Source of the DNA: Candidatus Methylobacter favarea
Lineage (GTDB): Bacteria; Pseudomonadota; Gammaproteobacteria; Methylococcales; Methylomonadaceae
Reading direction: 5' to 3'
NCBI RefSeq assembly: GCF_902806695.1
Contig: NZ_CADCXN010000102.1
Coordinates: 40,064 to 104,063, forward strand
Length of the DNA: 64,000 bases
This document shows, one piece after another, positions 34,079-43,411 of the stretch. The position numbers were made by a program, and so were the translations under genes. Positions within the stretch are counted from its first letter, which is position 1. Every line of letters starts with the position of its first letter. The notes beneath the pieces are model-generated. The model was not told the DNA's origin. It did no database searches and saw only the letters and a program-made list of their open reading frames with translations.

Positions 34079-34963
34079 TCAAGCCGGGGCTTGCAGGCTA
34101 CCCACAGTCAGGCCCAGCCTTTTGAAGGATTCGGCCAGCGCATCGGCCAAAGACGCTTTGGTAGCCACTTCGCCAAAGCCTACACCCAGATGCACCATGG
34201 TTTGGGCGATTTGCGGCCTGATCCCGCTGATAATGCAATCAGCGCCCATCAGTTTGGCGGCGGCAATGGTTTTAAGCAGGTGCTGGGCTACCAGGGTATC
34301 GACGGTAGTCACCCCGGTTATATCGACAATGGCCAGGGCGCTGCCGCTATCGAGGATGGTTTGTAAAAGATTCTCCATGATTATCTGGGTGCGGGCGCTG
34401 TCCAGCGTGCCGATAAGCGGCAAAATCAGCACGCCGTCCCAGGCTTTAACGACCGGCGTAGAGAGCTCCAGCAACTCCTGCTGCTGGCGTCTGATAATTT
34501 CTTCCCGCCCCTGCTGGTAATTTTCCGTGCTCAATAAAGCCAGCTTGTCTATCAGAACGGTCACCGTCCACATCGTTTCAATCAGCTCTTCACTGTTTGA
34601 ATTCATTAATTGACGCAAATGTGAAAACAGCGGCTGTTTTAACGAAAGCACGAAGGTGGCGGTTTCAGAAGAACTGAATCCCTGTCTGGCGCGGCTGAAG
34701 GTAATGCTGCTCAGATACTCGCGCACCTCCTTCCAGTGCGGAGCCTCGTCCCATTGCGGCGTATTGATGTCTTGCAGCTTGGATGCCTCGCAGGCCGTGG
34801 CGAACAGGGTTAAAAAGTCATGGGATTGCTTGCGCAACTCGTTTTCAGAGACGAGATCAAGACGCAAAGTGGCTGAAGCCAACTGTGCGCGCAGCCAGTC
34901 CTCAAGCACGTCTTTTGTACGCTGCGTCAGGACTTCCACTGTTTTGCTATTGATTTGAGGCAT
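34079..34963 (-). CDS. rsbR: RsbR-type stressosome sensor with C-terminal STAS domain
   Basis: About 294 residues. The variable N-terminal helical sensor half (about 1-160) has no heme-globin histidine pattern I can assign. The STAS half (about 170-285) has ILPLIGTLDSARTQIIMENL and VDITGVTTVDTLVAQHLL. The Thr residues match positions equivalent to the two RsbT targets of Bacillus RsbRA. GIRPQIAQTMVHLGV follows. ATG 34963 (MPQINSKT) is chosen: the frame stays open another 72 codons upstream, but that part is not RsbR-like and AGGAAAA precedes this ATG. Confidence 0.88.
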   Translation of the reverse strand: MPQINSKTVEVLTQRTKDVLEDWLRAQLASATLRLDLVSENELRKQSHDFLTLFATACEASKLQDINTPQWDEAPHWKEVREYLSSITFSRARQGFSSSETATFVLSLKQPLFSHLRQLMNSNSEELIETMWTVTVLIDKLALLSTENYQQGREEIIRRQQQELLELSTPVVKAWDGVLILPLIGTLDSARTQIIMENLLQTILDSGSALAIVDITGVTTVDTLVAQHLLKTIAAAKLMGADCIISGIRPQIAQTMVHLGVGFGEVATKASLADALAESFKRLGLTVGSLQAPA

Positions 34964-35251
34964 GGTTGGTTTTTTCCTATGGTGGTGTATGAGCGCTTGT
35001 ATTTCTAAAGCTAAGCGGGTTATGCAGAATTTTTTAGTCGAACTATTAGTATTTATAGTATTTAAAGCGGTCATTCTACCCCAATCAGGCTTATACCTGA
35101 AAATAACAGGACTCATAGCGCCGAGATCGAGGCTGCCGGGAGGCAGACTTTGCAAATCATCCGCGTCTTCTGGCCGCATCCATTCGGTTGCGTGAGACGC
35201 CGCCTGAAAATTTCCTGAGATTACCGTAGCCGGGGCGACTGAAGCTTGCGC

Positions 35252-37123
35252 TTAACCGGAAGATGCGCTGTCCGCCTGGTCATCGCCCTCGTCTTGCGCC
35301 GGCGGCAGGGTGAAATAAAAGGTGCTGCCTTTTTCCTGCCGGGTATTGAAATGTAAACTGCCGCCATGGGCTTCGACAAGCGATCGGCTGATCGACAGGC
35401 CCATGCCCATGCCGTTGTCTTTCGTGGTGAAAAAAGGCGTCAATACTTTATCCCGTCTTAATTCCGAAATGCCCGTGCCGTTGTCTTTTACACTGACCTC
35501 TATGTAGTTATGAGCATTAAGATAAGTCCTGATCACCACTTTTCGTTCCCGTTCTGCAGGCAGCTCCTTTAAACTATCGCAACTGTTTCTGAACAGATTT
35601 AACAGAACTTGCTCGATTTGTACCTTATCGACATTGATACGAGGAAGATCTTTAGTCAATTCATACTTTATTTGTATACTGTTGTGTTTGAAGTCAGCCG
35701 CGCATAAGCTCGCTGCCTCCTGCACCAGGGCGTTAATCTCAGCGCTAATGCGGTATATTGTCCGGGATTTGACAAATTCTCTCATGCGGTGAATTATCTG
35801 GCCCGCCCTGAGCGCCTCACTATGAGTTTTCTGCAAAATTTCGGTGAACCCCGCCATATTCCCGGTTCCGGATGCAATTAAATTCAGGCAGGCCTGGGTA
35901 TAACCGGAAATGGCTGTCAGCGGCTGATTGACTTCATGCGCAATCCCTGACGCCATTTCTCCCATCAGCCCAAGCCGGGTGACATGAGCCAGTGCTTCCA
36001 GATGATCTTTATCCTGCTTTGCCTGCCTTTTGCGCAAACTCACATCGCGTATGATGCCGGCAAAATAGCGTGCCTTGTCCACAGTAAATTCAGCTACGGA
36101 CAAATCCAGCGGCACTACGGAGCCGTCCTTGCGCAAGCCTTCAACTTCTCGAACCTGGTGCGTGAACTCGGCTATTTGCTGGTTTAGATAAGTCCTGAAA
36201 TCAGGCAGTTGCTTGGCCTTGGCCGCCGGTATGAGTCTGGTAATGCTGTGGCCGACCAGTTCATCGGGCATGAAGCCAAAGATAGTGGCGACGGCCGAAT
36301 TTGCGGAAACGATTTTGCCAGCGGCATCAATGGTGATAATGCCTTCTATGGAAGCATTGAAAATGCAGTTGAGCTTGGCTTCCCGTTCCGCTAATTGATG
36401 TTTGGAATACTCGAGCTCGTCAATTTTTTTCTGCAACTGCCTATTGGCTTCCATAAGCTCTTCGGTCTGGTCATGGACTTTTTCCAGCAGCTGCTTGTTT
36501 AGATTAATAATGGTCTGCCTGGCTTTTTTACTCTCGGTAATATCATTGATGGTCAGCCATATTTCCGGATTCCTGTTTTCGCGGTAAGCGAGCGTAGCAT
36601 GGCATTCCACATCTATCGGCCGCTTATCAACAATGAGCCTGATCTCCACAGTCTGATCGCTCTGCCGCGTAGTCAGGTCTCTGAGGAAAAAATAATAAAT
36701 ATTCTGATCCGCAGGATTAACAAATTCCCCCAGCTTGCGCTTGCCGAGCTTCTCTCTAGGGCAGCTCAGCAAGCGCGCCGCCGCAAGATTGGCCGCCAGG
36801 ATAGCGCCTTTTATGTCCAGCGTCAGATAAACCAGCGGCGATAAATTAAAAAGCTGCGCATAGCGGTCGCGGGAGGCTCCCAGTTCCCGATGCGCGCGGT
36901 TAAGCTCCTCATTTTGCAGTTCAAGTTCTATCTGGTGAACCTGAAATTCGAACAACAGTTTTTGAAAGTCCTCAGTAGACAGCCGCGCAATATCGGTCTC
37001 GGATTTGTCCAGCAGTGCTTCCGCCCGCTTCCGGATACTATCCTGTACCTCCTGCGGGCATTTGGCTTGCCGGCGGATGTTATCGTCAGTTTTCTTGTTT
37101 TCAGCAGGATTAATCAAGCTCAT
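35252..37123 (-). CDS. PAS-PAS sensor histidine kinase (FixL-like)
   Basis: A cytoplasmic protein of 623 residues. A helical N-terminus is followed by PAS1 (about 85-200, LFNLSPLVYLTLDIKG), a coiled coil and PAS2 (about 255-375, FNASIEGIITIDAAGKIVSA). HisKA has the phospho-His in GIAHEVNQPLTAISG (about 397), and HATPase_c (about 495-610) has LLNLFRNSCDSLKE, VKDNGTGIS and GMGMGLSISRSLVEAHGG. The layout matches FixL-class kinases whose partners are FixJ-type regulators. It lies 288 bp upstream of rsbR on the same strand and may be separately transcribed. No heme-binding His is assigned. Confidence 0.87.
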   Translation of the reverse strand: MSLINPAENKKTDDNIRRQAKCPQEVQDSIRKRAEALLDKSETDIARLSTEDFQKLLFEFQVHQIELELQNEELNRAHRELGASRDRYAQLFNLSPLVYLTLDIKGAILAANLAAARLLSCPREKLGKRKLGEFVNPADQNIYYFFLRDLTTRQSDQTVEIRLIVDKRPIDVECHATLAYRENRNPEIWLTINDITESKKARQTIINLNKQLLEKVHDQTEELMEANRQLQKKIDELEYSKHQLAEREAKLNCIFNASIEGIITIDAAGKIVSANSAVATIFGFMPDELVGHSITRLIPAAKAKQLPDFRTYLNQQIAEFTHQVREVEGLRKDGSVVPLDLSVAEFTVDKARYFAGIIRDVSLRKRQAKQDKDHLEALAHVTRLGLMGEMASGIAHEVNQPLTAISGYTQACLNLIASGTGNMAGFTEILQKTHSEALRAGQIIHRMREFVKSRTIYRISAEINALVQEAASLCAADFKHNSIQIKYELTKDLPRINVDKVQIEQVLLNLFRNSCDSLKELPAERERKVVIRTYLNAHNYIEVSVKDNGTGISELRRDKVLTPFFTTKDNGMGMGLSISRSLVEAHGGSLHFNTRQEKGSTFYFTLPPAQDEGDDQADSASSG

Positions 37124-37186
37124 TATCTGTTTCCTCGAACTGCCGAAAAAATCCGGCTATTATATTTTTTGATACCTATATGCATG
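37124..37186. other. Promoter region of the PAS kinase
   Basis: This short AT-rich stretch (TATTATATTTTTTGATACC core) lies between the kinase start and the intergenic repeat element. No further feature is visible. Confidence 0.3.
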
Positions 37187-37390
37187 CGTCATTCGGGCCG
37201 GGCCTGCCCCGGTCAGGGATTCACTCCGGGCTATTATGCCCGGAGCCCTTCGGGTCAATGCCAAGCTGTTCCAGGCAGACTGGTCATGCGGGGCTGTCCT
37301 GCCCCGCACCCCAAGGGGTAAATGCCAATCCGCTCCCGGCGGATTGGTCATGCGGGCTGTCCTGGCCGGGCAGGCCCTGCCGGAATGACG
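37187..37390. repeat. MITE/REP-like intergenic repeat element with two internal tandem units
   Basis: The outer ends are inverted: CGTCATTCGGGCCGGGCCTG at 37187-37206 and, read inward from 37390, CGTCATTCCGGCAGGGCCTG. Inside are two direct units of about 62 bp (37239-37300 and 37302-37362). They share GGGT(C/A)AATGCCAA, CTGTTCC/CCGCTCC, and TGGTCATGCGG(G)GCTGTCCTG. A third, inverted unit lies at 29142-29213. It has no coding potential that I accept and sits between two minus-strand genes. Confidence 0.7.
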
Positions 37391-37436
37391 CTGTTTTCAT
37401 TTGACTGACGATTCTTGTTAATCATGTTATTTTGCT

Positions 37437-40409
37437 TTATCTGGTTTTCTCATGGCTCTCGTCTATGGCCAGAAGAATCAATGGCGGAGTATCTTTCGAT
37501 TGCTTCAGGATGCGGCCGTTAATAATAAGCTGTTTTTTGCCCAGGCCCGGAAACTCGGCGTCATGGACAAGTTTATCAAAGGCAGTATGGCCTGTTAATA
37601 TTTCGGATAAGTGGCGGCGTAATTCTACTGAGTCCCATGCCTGCTTATGGACGGCAGACAGCGATTGCCCGGTCAAATTTTCATTCGCGGCATTGAAGGC
37701 TTGAATAAATGCAGGATTGGCCGAGATTATCTGCAAACTGCCATCCAGCACCAGCAAGGGCTGAGTTATGGTATTGACAATCGAAGTAGTCAATTCCGCC
37801 AGCTCAGCCGTTTTTTCCGCCTTTTTAAGCCGGCCGATATCGACAAAGGTAATGACCAGTCCGTCGATCATATTTTCCACCGTCCGGTAAGGCAGGATGC
37901 GCAGCAGATACCATTGTCCCCGCCTGGTCTGCACTTCAATGCTTTTACTTTCCAGGGTCATCAGCACCTTTTTTGCATCGTCAATCAAATGCTTGTATTT
38001 GAGATTTGAAGTCAAGTCGCCCAGGGGCCTGCCTATATCGCTGTCAATCAGTTTGACAAGGTTTCTAGCGGGTTGGGTATAGCGTCTTATTTTCAGGTCG
38101 GTATCCAGGAAAATGGTGGCGATGTCTGTGCTGTTCAACAGGTTCTGCAAGTCGTTATTGGCATGGGAAAGCATTTCCACCTTGTTTTGCAGCTCACTGT
38201 TCACGGTATTCAATTCTTCATTAAGTGACTGCATTTCCTCTTTGGAAGTTTCCAGTTCTTCATTAGAGCTTTGCAATTCCTCATTAGTCGACTGCAACTC
38301 TTCATTGGCGGATTTGAGTTTCTCGTTGGCCGCTTGCAATTCCTCAACAGTAGCCCTGAGCGACTCTTTAATAAAATCAAGTTCCTGCTCAAGCTGTTCT
38401 TTTTCCTTGTTATTCGCAATTATCGGCTGTTTCTTTTGTTTGGAATAATAATAAATTCTAGTGTCTTTTTTATGGGGGTGAAAAGACACCAGAAACAAGT
38501 CTTTCAAGGTTTCCGGATGCATGATTCTTACCAGCGAAAAGTCAACGGTTTCAAAATCACCGTTAGTTTTCACGCGAAGACCGGAGCAGATAATTTCATT
38601 TTCGCCTTTTTTTACAGCCTGGTTCAAGGCATTCATCAGAGGCATGCGCAAGCCTTCCCTGGCCATTTCAATAATATTCCAGCTCGGCTGGCCTGGCGTG
38701 GGTTCAAGATAGTTGCCGGTGCGGCCGTGGATATAAAAGATTTTGCCGTGTTCGTTGATGATCAAGCTGACCGGCACATGCAGTTCCATCAATATCCGTT
38801 CTATCTGGCGCCCCAGCAGGCCGGATTGGGATTGCAGGTTCAGCGATTTTAAAGGAGGAGGCTGTAAGGCGTCATTCGGGCGCACATAAAGATTGATCTT
38901 GGAAAGGGGAAGTCTGCTCGGGTAGGTGTTGCGCTGATATATTTTCCATTTGCCGTCAACAACGAAAAACAGGTCATCAAAATTGCCGATGGATTCAGAA
39001 GATCCCAGAAACAGGATGGCGCCGAGGTTCAAGGCGTAATGGAAACGCGGCAGAAGTTCTTTTTGCAAGTCAGCATTCAGGTAAATAAGCACATTCCGGC
39101 AACTGATCAAATCCAGGCGGGTGAACGGCGGCTGCTGAATCAGGTTCTGGACGGCAAATATAATGGTATCGCGAATTTCCTTGATAATGCAGTAATGATT
39201 GTCCTTCAAATAAAAGAACCGCGCCAGACGTTCAGGGCTAACATCGGCGGCAATGCCGATCGGATAGCTTCCGTCGCGCGCCCAGATGATGCAGGATTCA
39301 TCCAGGTCGGTGGCAAAAATTTGAAAGTGATAATTTTTACCGAATTTTTCATTATATTCCCTGAGCAAAATGGCGATGGAGTAGGCTTCTTCACCGGTTG
39401 AGCAGCCCGGTATCCAGACGCGCACTTCATAATTATCCGGCTTGTCCTGGAATAATTTCGGCAGGGCCTTGGCGCTTAATGCTTCAAAGGCTTCAGGGTC
39501 CCGGAAAAAATTAGTTACGTTAATCAAAAGCTCTTTAAACAGTTTGTCAATCTCAACAGGATTTTCCTGTAGAAATTCAATATAGATGTCCGGATTTTTG
39601 ATCTGATGAATATTCATGCGCCGCATTATGCGCCGTTTAAGGGTAGTGGATTTGTAACCCGAGAAATCATGCGCGGTCCGGTTACGCAGCAAGATAAAGG
39701 CTTTATGCAGAATTTCGGAATTGACCAGATCGGCCGCTTCCTCCTTGTCAATCTCCCTGTCTTTAAAATTCGAGCTTTCACTGTATTCAATCAGCTGTTG
39801 CCCCATTTTTTCGGGGGGCAGTACGAAATCCACCTCGCCCATGGCTATGGCGCTGAGCGGCATGCCGTCAAATTTGGCGGTTGGCGGCTCCTGAGCCATG
39901 GTCATGCCCGCGGCGCCTTTAATGGCTTTAAGACCCAGGGTGCCGTCCGTGCCTGTTCCTGAAAGAACAATGCCGACGCTTTTTTCCTGCACATCGTCAG
40001 CCAGCGAGCGTAAAAAATAATCGATGGGCAGATTCACCGGATTATGTTTCGGACTGGCCATCAAATGCAGGCGGCGCTTGAAAACCGACAGGTTTTTCCC
40101 CGGAGGACCTACAAAAACCTGGTTTTTTTCCAATAGCATGCCGTCTTCGGCGGTAACCACCGGCATATCGGTGAACTTGACCAGCAGCTCAGGCAGCAAG
40201 CTTACATGTTCGGGTAACTGGTGAGTGACGACAATAAAAGCAAAACCGGTTTCCGGCGATAAATGAGAGAGGAATAGTTGCAGCGCTTCCAGCCCTCCGG
40301 CTGACGCGCCTATGCCGACAACCGGCAATGCTGTTTCCGCGGCGTCCTCGAGGCGAAAGGGCGCTGCTTCTTGTGCCTGGCTATCGGTTTTATCATTGTC
40401 AATAGTCAC
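37437..40409 (-). CDS. CheB-CheR fusion protein with PAS domains
   Basis: A protein of 990 residues. The CheB methylesterase domain (about 28-215) has catalytic Ser in GIGASAGGLEAL, His in VTHQLPEH and Asp in SGTGTDGTLG. CheR N-terminal and SAM domains (about 235-500) have INVTNFFRDPEAFEAL, IPGCSTGEEAYSIA and DLISCRNVLIYLN. A long coiled coil with repeated NEELQS units (about 690-750) follows, then two PAS domains (about 765-985). It has no receiver. Start is a GTG with no ATG alternative. Such fusions often work outside flagellar chemotaxis; no receptor gene is present. Confidence 0.9.
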   Translation of the reverse strand: MTIDNDKTDSQAQEAAPFRLEDAAETALPVVGIGASAGGLEALQLFLSHLSPETGFAFIVVTHQLPEHVSLLPELLVKFTDMPVVTAEDGMLLEKNQVFVGPPGKNLSVFKRRLHLMASPKHNPVNLPIDYFLRSLADDVQEKSVGIVLSGTGTDGTLGLKAIKGAAGMTMAQEPPTAKFDGMPLSAIAMGEVDFVLPPEKMGQQLIEYSESSNFKDREIDKEEAADLVNSEILHKAFILLRNRTAHDFSGYKSTTLKRRIMRRMNIHQIKNPDIYIEFLQENPVEIDKLFKELLINVTNFFRDPEAFEALSAKALPKLFQDKPDNYEVRVWIPGCSTGEEAYSIAILLREYNEKFGKNYHFQIFATDLDESCIIWARDGSYPIGIAADVSPERLARFFYLKDNHYCIIKEIRDTIIFAVQNLIQQPPFTRLDLISCRNVLIYLNADLQKELLPRFHYALNLGAILFLGSSESIGNFDDLFFVVDGKWKIYQRNTYPSRLPLSKINLYVRPNDALQPPPLKSLNLQSQSGLLGRQIERILMELHVPVSLIINEHGKIFYIHGRTGNYLEPTPGQPSWNIIEMAREGLRMPLMNALNQAVKKGENEIICSGLRVKTNGDFETVDFSLVRIMHPETLKDLFLVSFHPHKKDTRIYYYSKQKKQPIIANNKEKEQLEQELDFIKESLRATVEELQAANEKLKSANEELQSTNEELQSSNEELETSKEEMQSLNEELNTVNSELQNKVEMLSHANNDLQNLLNSTDIATIFLDTDLKIRRYTQPARNLVKLIDSDIGRPLGDLTSNLKYKHLIDDAKKVLMTLESKSIEVQTRRGQWYLLRILPYRTVENMIDGLVITFVDIGRLKKAEKTAELAELTTSIVNTITQPLLVLDGSLQIISANPAFIQAFNAANENLTGQSLSAVHKQAWDSVELRRHLSEILTGHTAFDKLVHDAEFPGLGKKQLIINGRILKQSKDTPPLILLAIDESHEKTR

Positions 40410-40778
40410 GGAAAATGCTGATTTAATTTAGTCAGGTTGCTGAATTATAAAAAATTAATTTTTATGTGGGGCTAATTCATCCTAACACAACCCCTGGTAA
40501 GGAAAAAGACATACTTCGCCATGCAACATTTGTCATGCACAGGAGTAATCAACCCGGCTTAAGACTCGCGCAGTTTAAATCCCAACCGATCATCACCGCT
40601 CCTTGGTACGGTTTTTTTTTCAGATTATTTATCTTTCTAGGTAATTGTACGAATTGTTTAGGCATTGTTTTTTAAGTATAAATATTTTCACACTTTCCTT
40701 ACGCCACTGGTAAATAGAAAGTCGAATTTTAAACAATCCGTACAATTGATTTTGACTATTAAATTCGGAGAGAGAGAA
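40410..40778. other. Intergenic region, 369 bp
   Basis: It is divergent between cheB/R and a small rightward gene. I see only AT-rich promoter-like sequence and no supported ORF or repeat. Confidence 0.35.
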
Positions 40779-40952
40779 ATGGCTGCCTCAAATAGAAGTG
40801 ATAAACCGCTTAAAATTGACGGAATTGACATTGAACTGAAAGAAAAGCAGTTTATGGATGTCGATTTTGAATACTACAAAGTAATAAAAACCAAAACCAA
40901 GAAAAACTCGCATTCTTTTAATAACGAAATGAAATCATTTCGTCGTGTATAG
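40779..40952 (+). CDS. Small charged hypothetical protein, 57 residues
   Basis: ATG 40779 follows GGAGAGAGAG and encodes MAASNRSDKPLKIDGIDIEL and a Lys-rich C-terminus (KTKTKKNSHSF). The frame extends upstream to 40665, but the ribosome site supports this start. No domain is recognised. The product is hydrophilic without membrane helix or cysteines. A strong dyad follows (40993-41036). Confidence 0.5.
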   Translation: MAASNRSDKPLKIDGIDIELKEKQFMDVDFEYYKVIKTKTKKNSHSFNNEMKSFRRV

Positions 40953-40992
40953 GTTGGAGTTTGATAGCACCTTTCAAGTTTGCAGTAATGCA

Positions 40993-41036
40993 CCGGAAGG
41001 AATTCTCCTTGGCCGGTTCGTCGGAGGTCCTTCCGG
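40993..41036. terminator. GC-rich inverted repeat after the 57-residue gene
   Basis: CCGGAAGGA (40993-41001) pairs with TCCTTCCGG (41028-41036). There is no T run, so a terminator is only one possibility; a mRNA structure upstream of the GGDEF-EAL gene is another. Confidence 0.35.
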
Positions 41037-41120
41037 GCAGGGTGATGGAAAAGAATAAATAAACTTTTATGGGGTAAATCGCTCACAGCCCTACCAGTCC
41101 GGCTTAAAAACTGAACTGCT

Positions 41121-41157
41121 ATGATTTTGCTTTTAAAGAATTTAAAAGCAAAATCAT
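41121..41157. promoter_or_regulatory. Perfect 17-bp palindrome with 3-base loop
   Basis: ATGATTTTGCTTTTAAA (41121-41137), GAA, then TTTAAAAGCAAAATCAT (41141-41157): all 17 arm bases pair. It lies 83 bp before the GGDEF-EAL start. It is AT-rich without a T run, so it could be an extruding hairpin, an operator or an mRNA-stabilising structure. Confidence 0.55.
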
Positions 41158-41239
41158 ACGCGTCTCAAGCCCTTTTATATTCATCGGGCGGCGTTAAAAC
41201 CTCAATTCTGAGGTTTTGTAACGAACTAGAGGAAATATC

Positions 41240-43411
41240 ATGGCCAAAAAACTTAAGGCGCCGGCTGTGGATATTGATTCGGTATTTTCCATGCAGCAGA
41301 TAACGAATCAAACCCGGCTCCTTGAAACCTTGCATTTCAGCGAAGCAAAATTTATTTCCTTATTTGACACTACCGACCAGGGCATTATTTATCTAGATCC
41401 AACAGGTAGTGTTGTGTCTGTCAATCAGTCCGCCGAGCATATGCTGGGTGTTTCGATGCAGAATATCAAAGGCCGTCGCCTGACGTCTTCCTGCCCTAAA
41501 ATTATCCGCGAAGATGGTTCGGTATTCCCGCATGAGCAACAACCTATGATGCTGGCTTTGCGCTCGGGAAAACCGGTAGAAAATGTCATTATGGGTTTAT
41601 TTAATGCCGGGAAAAAAAGTTATTGCTGGGTGAACACCACCTCAGTCCCGATTTTTAAGCCCAATCAGCCGCAACCCGAGCAAATACTGATGATCATGAC
41701 CGATATTAGCCGATGGAAACTCAACGAAGCCACCTTGAATCTGGCTTCCGTTATTGTTAACAATACTGGTGAAAGCCTGTTCGTTACCGATAAAAATCGA
41801 AAAATTATTTCCGTTAACGGCGCTTTTACGGCTATCACGGGCTTTACCCAGCGGGAGGTTGCCGGCAAGCATGCCGATTTTCTTCATGCCAGCAAAGATA
41901 CTATAAAAATAAAAGATACTATAAAAATATATGATGGCTCGGGAGATGACCGCTCGGCAAAAGATAGCTGGCAAGGCGAGGTATGGCAGCGGCGCAAATA
42001 CGGCCCTGATTTTCCTTCGTGGATAACGGTTAGCGAGGTAAAAGATTCACACGGGCGCCTGACCCATTTTGTCTATATGTTTATAGATATAACTCAACTG
42101 AAGAAAGTTGAGGATCGGCTGGGCTTTCTTGCCTATCATGATCCGCTGACAAAATTGCCTAACCGGATGCTGTTGAAAGACCGCATTGATCATGCTTTGC
42201 AAAATGCGCAGCGGGCTAATTCACAAGTCGCTGTTTTATTTCTTGATCTTGACCGGTTTAAAAATATAAATGATATCCACGGCCATGCTGCGGGCGACAG
42301 TTTATTAAGGGAAGTAGCCAGGCGTATTAAAAGCCTGGTCAGAAAGGAAGATACCGTATCGCGTTATTCCGGCGATGAATTCATTGTGTGCATGGAAGAT
42401 GTTCCCGATGCCGCGAGTCCTGCTTCGCTGGCACAAAAACTGATTGATGCGTTTGAGCTGCCGTTTTATATCAAACAGCAGCGGCTGCAAATATCAGCCA
42501 GTGTGGGCATCAGCCTGTTTCCGAGGGATGGCCGGGATGGGGATACGTTGATTAAAAATGCCGATGCGGCAATGTATCGGGCTAAAAAGAAAGGACGGAA
42601 TAATTTTCAATATTATAGTTCCGGACTGACCACGGATGCTTTCGAGAAAATGGCGACGGACAATTTATTGAAGCAGTCTATAGACCGCAATGAATTGCTT
42701 TTATATTACCAGCCGCGAATTTGCCTGAAAACCGGAAAACTGGCCGGCGTCGAAGCCCTGGTGCGCTGGCAACATTCTACCCTGGGCCAGATAGGGCCTT
42801 TGCAGTTTATTCCCCTGGCTGAGAAAAGCGGGTTCATGGTGCCTCTGGGTGAATGGGTTTTGCAAACGGCCTGTCTGCAGATGCGGCGCTGGCTGGACGA
42901 AGGCCTGTCAATAAAAAAGATGGTAGTCAATGTATCGGCAGCGCAATTTCTGCATTGCGATTTTGCCGCGGCCATTGAGCGGATATTACGCATGAGCAGA
43001 CTTGAGCCGGGCTGTCTGGAGCTGCAAATTACCGAAAGCAGTCTCATGGACAATTCCGAGCAAAGCGCCAAGTCCTTTAGCCAGCTGGGCGCAGCAGGAA
43101 TAGACATGACGATTGATGATTTCGGCATGGGCTGTTTTTCATTTACTAAATTAAAAAGCACGCCTGTTAAAAAACTGAAAATCGACAGTTCTTTTGTAAA
43201 GAATATGGGGAATAATAGCCATGATGAAGATATTGTCCGCGCGATAATTGCCTTGGGTCATAGTATGCATTTACAGGTTATTGCCGAAGGGATTGAATCT
43301 GAAGGCCAGCAAAAACAGCTGCAGGATTTAGGTTGTGATGAAGGCCAGGGTTATTTATACAGTCCGCCGGTATCGCCAGCTTCGGAAATATTCCGGCAGT
43401 TAATGCCATAA
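41240..43411 (+). CDS. PAS-PAS-GGDEF-EAL c-di-GMP enzyme
   Basis: A protein of 723 residues. PAS1 (about 30-150, FDTTDQGIIYLDPTGSVVSV), PAS2 (about 160-290, VNNTGESLFVTDKNRKI), GGDEF (about 295-455) and EAL (about 470-720) follow in order. The GGDEF signature is SGDEF (RYSGDEFIV), with an RKED inhibitory site five residues before. EAL has EALVRW, ELQITESSLM, DDFGMGCFS, KIDSSFV and EGIESEGQ, so the catalytic acidic set looks complete. It may degrade c-di-GMP with the SGDEF domain as regulator, but bifunctionality cannot be excluded. GAGG lies eight bases before the ATG. Confidence 0.9.
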   Translation: MAKKLKAPAVDIDSVFSMQQITNQTRLLETLHFSEAKFISLFDTTDQGIIYLDPTGSVVSVNQSAEHMLGVSMQNIKGRRLTSSCPKIIREDGSVFPHEQQPMMLALRSGKPVENVIMGLFNAGKKSYCWVNTTSVPIFKPNQPQPEQILMIMTDISRWKLNEATLNLASVIVNNTGESLFVTDKNRKIISVNGAFTAITGFTQREVAGKHADFLHASKDTIKIKDTIKIYDGSGDDRSAKDSWQGEVWQRRKYGPDFPSWITVSEVKDSHGRLTHFVYMFIDITQLKKVEDRLGFLAYHDPLTKLPNRMLLKDRIDHALQNAQRANSQVAVLFLDLDRFKNINDIHGHAAGDSLLREVARRIKSLVRKEDTVSRYSGDEFIVCMEDVPDAASPASLAQKLIDAFELPFYIKQQRLQISASVGISLFPRDGRDGDTLIKNADAAMYRAKKKGRNNFQYYSSGLTTDAFEKMATDNLLKQSIDRNELLLYYQPRICLKTGKLAGVEALVRWQHSTLGQIGPLQFIPLAEKSGFMVPLGEWVLQTACLQMRRWLDEGLSIKKMVVNVSAAQFLHCDFAAAIERILRMSRLEPGCLELQITESSLMDNSEQSAKSFSQLGAAGIDMTIDDFGMGCFSFTKLKSTPVKKLKIDSSFVKNMGNNSHDEDIVRAIIALGHSMHLQVIAEGIESEGQQKQLQDLGCDEGQGYLYSPPVSPASEIFRQLMP

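Noticed and set aside
34964..35179. 72-codon N-terminal extension of RsbR
   Set aside because: RsbR-like proteins begin near the chosen ATG, and the extension is not stressosome-like.
37160..37404. Overlapping ORFs of 60-75 codons on both strands
   Set aside because: They are translations of the palindromic intergenic repeat, open on both strands because of its composition.
40953..41239. c-di-GMP (GEMM) riboswitch upstream of the GGDEF-EAL gene
   Set aside because: The conserved GEMM core sequences are not there; only simple dyads are present.
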